From NCBI RefSeq assembly GCF_009906835.1, contig NZ_CP047652.1, positions 195,001 to 259,000 on the forward strand: a DNA stretch of 64,000 bases, written 5' to 3'. Position 1 is the stretch's first letter. The number at the start of each line of letters is the position of its first letter. Below, piece after piece: positions 1-10,324 of this stretch. The DNA is from Aristophania vespae. GTDB lineage: Bacteria; Pseudomonadota; Alphaproteobacteria; Acetobacterales; Acetobacteraceae. The position numbers and the translations under genes are program-made. The notes beneath the pieces were generated by a model. It had not been told where the DNA came from. It made no database searches and saw only the letters and a program-made list of their open reading frames with translations.

Positions 1-1650
<1,650 letters not shown>

Positions 1651-1737
1651 ACATCAAAACACATGCACAGTCATCTTTTACTCAAAAACACACTAACAAC
1701 TTCTCCTCAGACCTAACTTTGTTAGGGTGAGCGGGAA

Positions 1738-1855
1738 GACCTGGTGGCTATGGCAAGGGGATTAGACCCGATCCCATCCCGAACTCGGCCGTAAAAACCC
1801 TTAGCGCCTATGATACTGCACCTTAAGGTGCGGAAAAGTCGGTCGCCGCCAGGTC
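1738..1855 (+). rRNA. rrf: 5S ribosomal RNA
   Basis: About 118 nt. The 5' end gacctggtgg pairs with the 3' end ccgccaggtc to form helix I, and the internal block cccgatcccatcccgaactc is the conserved 5S loop B/C region. Flanking sequences gggtgagcg (from 1725) and cgctcaccc (to 1868) are complementary and would extend the stem as a precursor-processing helix. It lies between 23S and tRNA-fMet in the rRNA operon. Confidence 0.96.
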
Positions 1856-1885
1856 CCCTCGCTCACCCAACTCTTTACCCACCCC

Positions 1886-1962
<77 letters not shown>

Positions 1963-2142
1963 ATAGCTCTGACAGATTCCTATCTCATATCTATATGATC
2001 TGTTACTCTCTCTCTTATTATCAATCTATATATACTTCCAATAAAATACTTCCGTATAAAAATATAAAAATTACACAATACCTCCCATAGCACATATCAC
2101 TAAAATTATATCTCCGGGTTCGACTATTTTCCTAGATCAAAT

Positions 2143-2178
2143 GTATAAACCCCCCATTCTTACCAGAGGGGTTTATAC
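2143..2178. terminator. Perfect 11-bp hairpin, remnant or bidirectional terminator
   Basis: GTATAAACCCC (2143-2153) is exactly complementary to GGGGTTTATAC (2168-2178), with a 14-nt loop. It sits just past the stop codon of the cysK remnant on the minus strand, where the parent gene would need a terminator. There is no good U-run on either strand, so termination is inferred from position and stem strength only. Confidence 0.5.
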
Positions 2179-2180
2179 TC

Positions 2181-2375
2181 CTAAATCCCATTAAATAAAT
2201 TCGTCGATAAATAACGCTCAGCAAATGACGGCGCTATCACCACTATCTCCTTATCTCCATAATCTTCCATCCTCGCTAATTCTATCGCAGCATGCAAGGC
2301 CGCACCAGATGAAATACCGATAGGTACCCCCTCAGTGCGCGCACAAATATGTTCAGTCTCTATGGTGCAGGATAG
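2181..2375 (-). pseudogene. 3' remnant of a cysteine synthase gene (cysK family)
   Basis: Read on the minus strand, codons from about 2375 down to the TAG at 2181-2183 encode a peptide with the segments EGVPIGISSGAALHAAIEL and ERYLSTNLF. These match the C-terminus of O-acetylserine sulfhydrylase: the glycine-rich SSGAA segment that helps hold PLP, and the terminal RYLST motif. Only about 60 residues survive. The frame closes at 2376-2378, where the sequence turns abruptly into AT-rich DNA, and there is no start codon or N-terminal domain. This is therefore a truncated gene end left by a deletion or rearrangement beside the rRNA operon, not a functional gene. Confidence 0.8.
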
Positions 2376-2379
2376 CTAT

Positions 2380-2760
2380 CTGCAAAGTAGTATTTTGGAT
2401 TATTTGAAGTATTTTAGTAATGATAAGACTATATATTAAAGCTTAACTAAAATTGCAGATATGGTTATTATTTAGATTTGATTTACTTTAAAAAAATATT
2501 TTATGATATATATTGTTTAATTAAGTAATGTATATATTAATTTATAAAATATATGATGAATTTTTTTATTATAAGTTAAATTAAATAGTTTTTTTAAATA
2601 TATTACCTTTATTGATAAAAATATCTTTAATAATTTTATTTTAAATATATGAATAATAATATTGCAAAAATCGTAACTTAACTGGTTTGCTAATTGGCTT
2701 ATTCAAATATAAATAAGAAAGACCAAATATCTTTGAATTAAAGAAAAACATTAAAAAGCT
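2380..2760. other. AT-rich intergenic stretch, no gene seen
   Basis: Extremely A+T-rich sequence between the cysK remnant and the DUF3465 gene. I see no open frame with recognisable content, no RNA gene and no clear repeat. It contains many TATAAT-like words, so a promoter for the downstream gene is likely here but cannot be pinned to one position. Confidence 0.5.
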
Positions 2761-2787
2761 GCCATGCGTCAAATAAGAGAGAGTAAA

Positions 2788-3288
2788 ATGAAAATTTCGT
2801 CGTCACTTTCTGTAGGGTTAATGTTAGCTGGATTAATATCTGCGCAGGCCGCTATGGCAAGCTCAAATATTCGGTATGAGCATGATATGCCTGCCAGCTG
2901 TGATAACGCCCAATTTCAGCAAGATAGACAGTCATATATGCAGCGTTATAAACACTCTTCAGTATCTTATGGTCGGCATATAGAACTACCTGAACATGTT
3001 TGCGGTAAAGTTGTAAGAGTTTTTCGGGCTAGAAAAAGTCGTAGTGGATGGCACGGCTATTTTCTTTTATCGGTAGGGGAAGGCAAGCCCTTACGTATTG
3101 TTTCTAATCTTGATGAGATGAATGCGCCTCAGTGGCCATGGGTCAAAGAGGGTGATGAAATTGAAACAAGAGGTCGATTTTATTTTGATAGTCCCCGCCG
3201 TCAGGGATTAGATTGGACTCATCATGGTACAAGCCGCAAGTGGCCATGGGGCGGGTTTGTTAATGTTAACGGCGAACATTACGAATAA
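2788..3288 (+). CDS. Exported DUF3465-family protein
   Basis: 166 residues from the chosen ATG at 2788, which has an AGAGAG ribosome-binding site close upstream; an in-frame ATG at 2764 would add eight charged residues before the signal peptide and is less likely. The N-terminus is a signal peptide with predicted cleavage after AAMA-S, so the product is periplasmic or secreted. The mature part carries the C-terminal WTHHG...WPWGGFVNVNG pattern that recalls DUF3465, a small beta-rich family of unknown function. The family hint comes from this motif and overall length. It stands alone, flanked by AT-rich DNA and the convergent clpA gene. No catalytic residues are evident. Confidence 0.7.
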   Translation: MKISSSLSVGLMLAGLISAQAAMASSNIRYEHDMPASCDNAQFQQDRQSYMQRYKHSSVSYGRHIELPEHVCGKVVRVFRARKSRSGWHGYFLLSVGEGKPLRIVSNLDEMNAPQWPWVKEGDEIETRGRFYFDSPRRQGLDWTHHGTSRKWPWGGFVNVNGEHYE

Positions 3289-3308
3289 GGCGTTTTTTCT
3301 TGGGTCAT

Positions 3309-5624
3309 TTATATAAGGGCTTTGCTCCTTTTCTTGAGAGGAGAAGGAGCCGGCTGCTTTTCAGTAATCGTAAAAGTAAGCTGGTTTTTTTGCACACCAA
3401 CGGTAACTTTTCCACCTTTGGCAAGTTTACCAAAAAGAAGCTCTTCAGCTAAAGGCTTTTTGATTTGTTCTTGAATAAGTCGCGCCAAAGGACGAGCTCC
3501 ATGAAGAGGGTCGTAACCCTCAAGGGTTAACCACTCATAGGCTTTTGGTGTGAGGTTAAGCTGAACATGCTTTGAGATGAGCAGGTCTTGTAACTGAGCT
3601 ATAAATTTTTTGACAATATGACGCATAATCTCGGTTGAGAGCGGAGCAAAGGGAATAATGGCGTCAAGACGGTTACGAAATTCAGGTGTAAAAAGCCTTT
3701 TAATAGCTTCTTCATCTTCACCTGAGCGGCTATGACGTGCAAAACCTACAGCTTCTCTTGAAAGCTCCGCAGCTCCGGCATTTGTGGTCATAATTAAAAT
3801 TACATTGCGGAAATCAACAACTTTACCATTATGATCGGTTAGTTTGCCGTGATCCATGACTTGAAGCAGCAGATTATAAAGGTCTGGATGGGCCTTTTCT
3901 ATTTCATCAAGTAGTAAAACGCTATGCGGTGCCTGATCTATTGCGTCCGTCAGTAAGCCACCTTGCTCAAATCCTACGTAACCAGGAGGTGTTCCTATCA
4001 AACGTGATACCGAATGTGCCTCCATATATTCGGACATGTCAAAACGAATAAGTGGAATATCAAGAGTGAGGGCTAATTGTCGTGCGGCTTCGGTTTTGCC
4101 TACTCCTGTCGGACCTGAAAACAGGTAACTGCCTATGGGCTTATTATTGTCGCGTAGCCCTGCACGAGAGAGCATAATAGCCGAAGACAACATGTCTAAA
4201 GCTTTATCTTGCCCAAAAACTGCCTTGCGTAAATCTTGTGGCAAGTGACGCAGAGATTCTCTATCATCATTTGAAACACGTCTAGGCGGAATGAGAGCTA
4301 TTTTCGAAACTGTTGCTTCTATTTCTGGAACACCAACAATAGAGCGCTTTTTCTTGGAGCTTGGCTGTAATTGCAGTGCTGCTCCGGCTTCATCTATAAC
4401 ATCAATGGCTTTATCTGGGAGCTTGCGCTCATGTAGATAACGCGTCGATAGCTCAACGGCCGCTTTGAGAGCTGCTTCGGTATAATGTACGTTGTGATGT
4501 GTTTCGTAACGTGATTTTAGACCGTGTAAAATACGAACTGTATCTGCCGAAGAAGGTTCTGTGACATCAATTTTTTGGAATCTGCGCGTTAAAGCATGAT
4601 CCTTTTCAAAATATTGACGGTACTCCCTATAGGTTGTGGCGCCCATACAGCGCAATTTGCCCGATGCTAGTGCAGGTTTAAGTAAATTAGAGGCATCCAT
4701 AGCCCCGCCTGTTGTCGCACCAGCTCCAATAAGGGTGTGAATTTCATCAATAAATAAAATTGCCTCAGGTTGGGCTTCTAGTTCCTGTATAATCGCCTTA
4801 AGGCGTTCTTCAAAATCACCACGATAGCGTGTGCCTGCAAGTAAACTACCCAAATCCAAATTATAGACAATTGAATTTTTTAATATGGAAGGAATAGTTT
4901 TTTCCACAATACGATAGGCTAAACCCTCTGCAATAGCAGTTTTCCCCACGCCAGGGTCACCGACGAGAAGTGGATTATTTTTTGTTCGGCGACATAAAAC
5001 CTGAATAACGCGTTTCAGTTCTTTATCGCGCCCGATGAGAGGGTCAATTTGCTTGCTTTCTGCTCTTTCATTCAAATTGGCGCAATATGTTTTAAGAGCA
5101 GAATTTTCTTTTGCACTGGATGCGTGGGGTTCTTTTCCTCCCGAACTGGACTGAGGAGCAGAACGAGGTAAGCCACTAAAACCAAAAGCTGCGGCAGTGC
5201 CGTGAGAAAATGCGTGAATGGCATCAAGGCGATTCATACCTGACTGGAGAAGATAATAAACAGCATGGCTTTCTTGCTCGGTATAAAGAGCAATAAGGAC
5301 ATTTGCCCCCGTTATTACAGATTGGCCGGCACTTTCAATATGAATGGCAGCACGTTGAATAACACGTTGAAAAGCGGCTGTTGGTTGGGGTATTTCATCT
5401 TCTTTTAGCAAAGAAATCGTAGCAAAATTATCAGTTATGAATGTCTGTAATTCAGTTTTCAGATGCTCAGGGTTAACCTGACAGATTTCCATGACAGAGA
5501 GGGCATCTTTATCTTCGCATAAAGCGAAAAGTAGGTGTTCAAGTGTAATAAGCTCATGCTGGTGCTTCCCAGCAAGAGCGGCCGCACGTTTCAGTGTTTG
5601 CTCTAAAGTGGAAGACAACTGCAT
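3309..5624 (-). CDS. clpA: ATP-dependent Clp protease ATP-binding subunit ClpA
   Basis: AAA+ unfoldase that feeds substrates to the ClpP peptidase; with ClpS it degrades N-degron proteins. 771 residues from the ATG at 5622-5624 (E. coli ClpA is 758), which has an excellent AAGGAGGG ribosome-binding site; a longer frame upstream is unlikely. The order is the Clp N-domain (about 1-140), first AAA module with Walker A GDPGVGKT (222-229) and FIDEIH Walker B near 291, and second AAA module with Walker A GPTGVGKT (504-511) and LLLDEIEKAH Walker B. The absence of a long middle coiled-coil separates it from ClpB. It follows clpS with a 52-nt gap, the usual clpS-clpA operon. Confidence 0.96.
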   Translation of the reverse strand: MQLSSTLEQTLKRAAALAGKHQHELITLEHLLFALCEDKDALSVMEICQVNPEHLKTELQTFITDNFATISLLKEDEIPQPTAAFQRVIQRAAIHIESAGQSVITGANVLIALYTEQESHAVYYLLQSGMNRLDAIHAFSHGTAAAFGFSGLPRSAPQSSSGGKEPHASSAKENSALKTYCANLNERAESKQIDPLIGRDKELKRVIQVLCRRTKNNPLLVGDPGVGKTAIAEGLAYRIVEKTIPSILKNSIVYNLDLGSLLAGTRYRGDFEERLKAIIQELEAQPEAILFIDEIHTLIGAGATTGGAMDASNLLKPALASGKLRCMGATTYREYRQYFEKDHALTRRFQKIDVTEPSSADTVRILHGLKSRYETHHNVHYTEAALKAAVELSTRYLHERKLPDKAIDVIDEAGAALQLQPSSKKKRSIVGVPEIEATVSKIALIPPRRVSNDDRESLRHLPQDLRKAVFGQDKALDMLSSAIMLSRAGLRDNNKPIGSYLFSGPTGVGKTEAARQLALTLDIPLIRFDMSEYMEAHSVSRLIGTPPGYVGFEQGGLLTDAIDQAPHSVLLLDEIEKAHPDLYNLLLQVMDHGKLTDHNGKVVDFRNVILIMTTNAGAAELSREAVGFARHSRSGEDEEAIKRLFTPEFRNRLDAIIPFAPLSTEIMRHIVKKFIAQLQDLLISKHVQLNLTPKAYEWLTLEGYDPLHGARPLARLIQEQIKKPLAEELLFGKLAKGGKVTVGVQKNQLTFTITEKQPAPSPLKKRSKALI

Positions 5625-5676
5625 GAAACCCTCCTTAATAAAATAATAGGTTTGGCATATAGAAATAGTAAGCCGG

Positions 5677-5994
5677 TCAGGCTTTTTCCATGATGCCCTG
5701 TAAAGGATGATGATGACCACGCGCGCAATCATTAACCTGATTAACTTTGGTTTCAGCTATCTCCCGAGTAAAAATGCCGCAAACGCCACTGCCATTATGG
5801 TGAATATTCCAAGTAATTTGTTGAGCCTCTTCAGAAGATTTAGAAAAAAATCGTTCCAAAACGTAAATGACAAAATCAATTGGTGTAAAATCATCATTTA
5901 AAATAATGACTTTATACATTGAGGGATAGGCAATACGCGTTTTTGACTGCGTAAGGGTCTCACCGTGGGTAGAACTACTTGTAGCTTTTGGCAT
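5677..5994 (-). CDS. clpS: ATP-dependent Clp protease adaptor ClpS
   Basis: 105 residues. The ClpS core is clear: YKVIILNDDFTPIDFVIYVL, then a GVCGIFTREIAETK segment that forms part of the N-degron pocket and ClpA N-domain interface. The DD pair after the first strand and the helix with the Met/Val pocket residues are intact. A short polar N-terminal tail (about 25 residues) precedes the core, as in other ClpS proteins, where it enters the ClpA pore. First gene of the clpS-clpA transcript; divergent from the D,D-carboxypeptidase gene across a 270-nt gap that should hold both promoters. Confidence 0.95.
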   Translation of the reverse strand: MPKATSSSTHGETLTQSKTRIAYPSMYKVIILNDDFTPIDFVIYVLERFFSKSSEEAQQITWNIHHNGSGVCGIFTREIAETKVNQVNDCARGHHHPLQGIMEKA

Positions 5995-6270
5995 GAGAAA
6001 CTCCTAAAGAGGCAAAAGCCTAAACCCTGAATAATAACCTTCTAGCTATAATATATGAGAGCCTATTAAGGGTTTGAGAAGAGGGCAATAAAAGGAAATT
6101 AAGAAAGAAAATAAGTCAATTTTCAAGAAGAAACAGATCCCAATTTAAGGAAGGTTTTAATATTATCTCATTTAGGGTAGATATAACAAACTTCATAAGA
6201 CAGGCAGAATGGATTCTCGCACATAGCTAACATTTCTGCTTTCAAATGTTTCTTTTAATCTGGGTTGGGC

Positions 6271-7299
6271 ATGATGCGTCTATCACATCGTTTTTTCCTC
6301 ATGATGGTCCTTACTTTTGTTTTAGGCCTAACCAATGGGGCAGAAGCGCAATATGCAGGGCATATTTCCAGTTTTGTGATGAATGCTAAATCAGGAAAAG
6401 TGTTGCTCGCTTCTGATGCTGATTTACAACGTTATCCAGCATCTTTAACTAAGTTAATGACACTTTATATCACCTTCCGTGCTCTCTCAGAAGGAAATAT
6501 AACCCTTGATCAGAAAATGCCTGTTTCGATCCATGCTTCTGTTCAGGAACCTTCCAAATTAGGAATGCGTCCTGGGAGCTATTTGATGGTTAAAAGCGCA
6601 ATTTTGGCGCTTGTAACAAAATCTGCAAATGATGCAGCCTGTGCTTTAGGGGAGTATCAGGCTGGAGGGGACGAAGCTAAATTTGCCGTCGAAATGACAC
6701 GTACAGCACGCCGGCTTGGGATGTCTAACACGACTTTTAGAAATGCTTCTGGTCTGCCTGATCCTAATCAGGTGACGACGGCGAGAGACATGGCTTTGTT
6801 AGCACGCCATCTCATGACAGATTTTCCGCAATATTATAAATATTTTAATGTAGCAAGTTTCCGCTTTGGTCGTCGTGTCATTCGTAACCATGATCCATTA
6901 CTTGGTGTATATGCAGGGGCGGACGGTCTTAAAACAGGTTATACTAGTTTAGCAGGACATAATTTGGTTAGTTCTGCATGGCAAAATAACACGCGCCTTA
7001 TTGGTGTTGTTTTAGGAGCACCAAGTAACTTTAGCCGTAATCATGCTATGATTGCCCTTTTAGATAAAGGGTTTATCGCAGAAGGTCAGATTCCGCTTCC
7101 TCTTATAAAATCTAAGAAACCGGTAAAAGCGAAAATTGCAAGGCGTGGCAAGGGCAAACGTGCTGTCATCAAAAGAGGGCATCGTCGTAAAGGTGTGCTG
7201 TTAGTTTCATATAAACCGCATAAAAAAGTAAAACCACGTAAACGACACGCTTTAGTGCATAAAACGCGTGTTTCTAAACGTGGGCACCATCGTTCTTAA
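6271..7299 (+). CDS. D-alanyl-D-alanine carboxypeptidase (PBP5/6, peptidase S11 family)
   Basis: Periplasmic penicillin-binding protein that trims the terminal D-Ala from peptidoglycan stem peptides. It begins with a signal peptide ending AEA-Q; the ATG at 6271 or 6274 is preferred to a TTG at 6265. The three penicilloyl-serine motifs are present: SLTK (serine about residue 58 from the chosen start), SAN about residue 118, and KTG about residue 221. The last 65 residues are strongly basic (many Lys, Arg, His) and replace the usual beta-rich domain with an amphipathic membrane anchor, so attachment to wall polymers or membrane by charge is possible. Stands alone, divergent from clpS. Confidence 0.92.
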   Translation: MMRLSHRFFLMMVLTFVLGLTNGAEAQYAGHISSFVMNAKSGKVLLASDADLQRYPASLTKLMTLYITFRALSEGNITLDQKMPVSIHASVQEPSKLGMRPGSYLMVKSAILALVTKSANDAACALGEYQAGGDEAKFAVEMTRTARRLGMSNTTFRNASGLPDPNQVTTARDMALLARHLMTDFPQYYKYFNVASFRFGRRVIRNHDPLLGVYAGADGLKTGYTSLAGHNLVSSAWQNNTRLIGVVLGAPSNFSRNHAMIALLDKGFIAEGQIPLPLIKSKKPVKAKIARRGKGKRAVIKRGHRRKGVLLVSYKPHKKVKPRKRHALVHKTRVSKRGHHRS

Positions 7300-7392
7300 G
7301 CTTTATTTGGTTAAAGAATTGAAGTTGTGCTCTTGCACTTCAAGCGCTGGGGCCGCATCTTAAGAGCCTTTTAGGCGACTAAGGTAGGCATT

Positions 7393-8192
7393 ATGGGTTC
7401 GCAAACCAAACATGGCATAACAATATATACTCCCGAAGATTTTAAAAATCTGCATGTGGTAGGTAAGCTTGCAGCTGAAACACTTGATATGATTTCGGAT
7501 CATGTTCGGCCAGGTGTTACCACGGAAGAACTTAACCAAATTATTCATAATTTTACGATAGAACGTGGAGCTGTTCCGGCACCACTTAATTATAAAGGCT
7601 ACCCGAAATCATGTTGCATTTCGGTTAATCATGTCGTGTGCCATGGTATCCCTGGTGAAAAGAGACTTGAAGAAGGTGATATCGTTAATATAGATGTCAC
7701 CTCCATTTTAGATGGCTGGTATGGTGATTCATCAAGAATGTATATCGTAGGCAAAGCGCCACGTAAGGCTGAAAAACTCGTTGAAGTCACCTATGAATGC
7801 CTTATGCGCGGGATTGAAGTTGTGAAGCCGGGGGCAACATTGGGCGATATCGGCCATGCTATCCAAACCCATGCTGAAAAAAACCGGTTTTCTATTGTAA
7901 GGGATTTCTGCGGTCATGGTATTGGCCGGACTTTTCACGAAGCCCAAATGTTTTGCATTACGGCCAACCAGGAAAAGGGACTATCCTCAAAGCCGGGATG
8001 GTTTTTACAATCGAGCCTATGCTTAATATTGGGAAGCCAGACGTAAAAATTTTAGCTGATGGTTGGACGGCAGTAACGCGTGATCGTACACTTTCGGCGC
8101 AATTTGAGCATATGTTAGGTGTTACTGAAGAAGGGTACGAAATTTTCACCCTTTCGCCACGTGGTTATACGAAACCGCCATATCAGTCTTAA
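7393..8192 (+). CDS. map: Methionine aminopeptidase type I (apparent frameshift)
   Basis: Removes the N-terminal Met from nascent proteins; normally essential. The frame from 7393 carries metal ligands D101 and D112 and the GHGIG histidine (H175), then goes off frame at the C run 7943-7945. The next frame continues the family exactly (HYGQPGKGT, FTIEPM with its Glu ligand, SAQFEHM with the last Glu) to the stop at 8190-8192. Adding one C restores HEAPNVLHYG, the family consensus; adding an A would give Gln in place of the conserved Pro. Corrected length is about 267 residues, normal for type I. Probably a homopolymer miscall, since an essential gene is unlikely to be lost. Confidence 0.93.
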
Positions 8193-8227
8193 AACAAGCC
8201 TAAATTAAGTCACAAAAAGAGTATTTT

Positions 8228-10053
8228 ATGAAATTATTTTCTACGTCCTGCCTCGTAGCAGTGCTCTTTGCGGGGTCTGCTATGGCTGCTCCTTTGAGTG
8301 CAGCATCCGACCCTTTAGCCTTTGGCCCAGAAAATGTAAAACCTAGCATTTTAGTATCAGCGCCGCATGGTATGGTTGTCTCTGCCCAGCATCTGGCCTC
8401 GCAAGTGGGTGCAGATATTCTTAAGCAGGGGGGGAATGCCGTCGATGCTGCTGTAGCGGTTGGGTATGCTATGGCGGTAGTCTATCCTGCTGCTGGGAGT
8501 TTAGGCGGCGGCGGGTTTATGACCCTTTATTTGGGCCATAGAAATAATAATCCCGGTCCAGGCTTGTTAAGACATCATCGTACAGTTTTTGTCGATTTTC
8601 GCGAGCGTGCTCCTTTAAATGCGCGGCCTGATATGTTTGTCACTAAAGAGGGGCAGCTTGATAAAGAGGCTTCTGTAAAAGGATGGAAAGCTGTTGCGGT
8701 ACCTGGCACTGTTGCTGGTCTTGAGGGGGTTCGTGCGCGCTGGGGGCGCCTAAGCCGCGCCAAGGATATGGCACCTGCCATTAAATTAGCGCGTGAAGGC
8801 TTTATTTTGGAAAAGGGAGATGTTGAGCTCTTACGCACTGGTACGTCCTATTTCCATCAAGATCCTTATGCGCGTTCCATATTTTTGCGTCCCGATGGCC
8901 AGGATTTGCAAGTTGGAGATCGCCTCGTACAAACTAATCTTGCCAATAGTTTGGGGCTGATTTCCCGTTATGGGCAGGATGCTTTTTATAATGGACTTCT
9001 TGCGGGTGAGATTTTAAAGGCCAGTAGCGAAAATGGGGGCATTTTAACTGGGGCTGACTTCTCATCTTACCAGATGCATTTACAGCCCTCTCTAAAATGC
9101 ACCTATCGTGGATATGACATCCATACTGCCCCCCTCCGAGTGGAGGCGGTGTCGCGCTCTGTGAAATGCTGAATATCCTTCAGGGTTATAACCTTTCTGT
9201 CCTGGGTTTAAGATCTGTTCCAGCGATTCAGCATGAACTCGAAGCGATGCGTCATGCTTATTCTGATCGTCGTGATCTTGGCGATCCCTCTTTTGTTAAA
9301 AACCCTGTCGGTCATTTAACTGATATTCATTATGCTGATGAGGTTCGCCGTTATATCCCTGATAATAGAGCTATAGACTCAACGAGTTTAAAGCCTGGGC
9401 AGGCAGAAGCAGCGGCAAGTCAAGTGGTTGTTCCCCAATCATCAGAGAAAAAAGAAACGACACATTTCTCTGTCATTGATAAGCACGGAATGGCAGTTTC
9501 TGTGACTTATACGTTAAATGGCTGGTTTGGTGCTGGTGTTATGGCCGGCAATACAGGCATTTGGATGAATGACGAAATGGATGATTTTGCTGCCAAACCA
9601 GGCGAGGCCAATATGTTTGGCATTGTTGGGTCTCAGGCAAATGCCATAGCTCCTGGAAAAGCCCCCCTTTCTTCAATGAGTCCAACAATCATTACAAAGG
9701 GTAAAAAGGTAGTTGCTGTTTTAGGAAGCCCTGGGGGTTCACGCATACCTACGATTTTGCTGCATAATATTTTAGGTCTGGTGGATTATAATCTTGATTT
9801 GCGCCAGGCTGTTGATCTTCCACGTTTTCATGAACAGTGGCTTCCTTCTGTTGTCGAAATGGAACCAGGAGCTTTTCCTCTTACAGTGCAACAGGAGCTT
9901 GAGCGTGAAGGATATCAGTTCGTGCGTCGAAGCCCCTGGGGTATGATGGAAGGAATAATCGTTGGGGCACCTGCTCTTAATACGCCTCAAACAGGGTTAG
10001 TTTACGGTGTTGCTGATCCGCGGCACCCAGGTGGTGCGGCAATAGGAGAATAA
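8228..10053 (+). CDS. ggt: Gamma-glutamyltransferase (apparent frameshift)
   Basis: Periplasmic Ntn-hydrolase that cleaves glutathione and other gamma-glutamyl compounds. The signal peptide ends near AMA-APLSA. The large-subunit part has GGNAVDAAVA and GGGGFM segments; the second part has the self-processing threonine in KKETTHFSV, the GTxxxWMNDEMDDF region and the PLSSMSPTI substrate loop. The reading frame breaks at a run of six C (9129-9134). Seven would give HTAPPPSGGGVALCEMLNIL, which is the expected family sequence, continuing into the frame ending at 10053. Corrected length is about 608 residues, usual for the family. Neighbours map and ffs give no metabolic link. Confidence 0.92.
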
Positions 10054-10116
10054 ATCTCGTATCTAAGTAGGTTAAGGGCTTGCCTTTAACCCCCTAATAT
10101 GTGCTAGAAGCACATT

Positions 10117-10211
10117 GGAAGGTCAGCGCTGGACGGTTGGCTCGCGAACCCGGTCAGGTCCGGAAGGAAGCAGCCGCAGTGATTTCCAGTCGGGTCAGAT
10201 GTTGGCCTTCC
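10117..10211 (+). ncRNA. ffs: Signal recognition particle RNA, small bacterial (4.5S) type
   Basis: 95 nt. The universally conserved Ffh-binding domain is exact: ggtcaggtccggaaggaagc with the matching agcagcc side near 10151-10175. The ends ggaaggtcagc (10117) and gttggccttcc (to 10211) pair to close the long hairpin. It binds Ffh and targets nascent membrane proteins. It lies just upstream of dnaX, a very common arrangement in bacteria. Two small hairpins (10070-10091 and 10100-10114) separate it from ggt; neither has a U-run. Confidence 0.96.
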
Positions 10212-10324
10212 ACCCTTATGAAGATTATTTTGTAAAATATTTCTGAAGGGGAAAAGGGGGGTCTTCATCCCGTTTCGTTGGCTCCTGCCTGGTTAGTCTG
10301 TACCGGAGGAGGGGTGTTTCAGTC

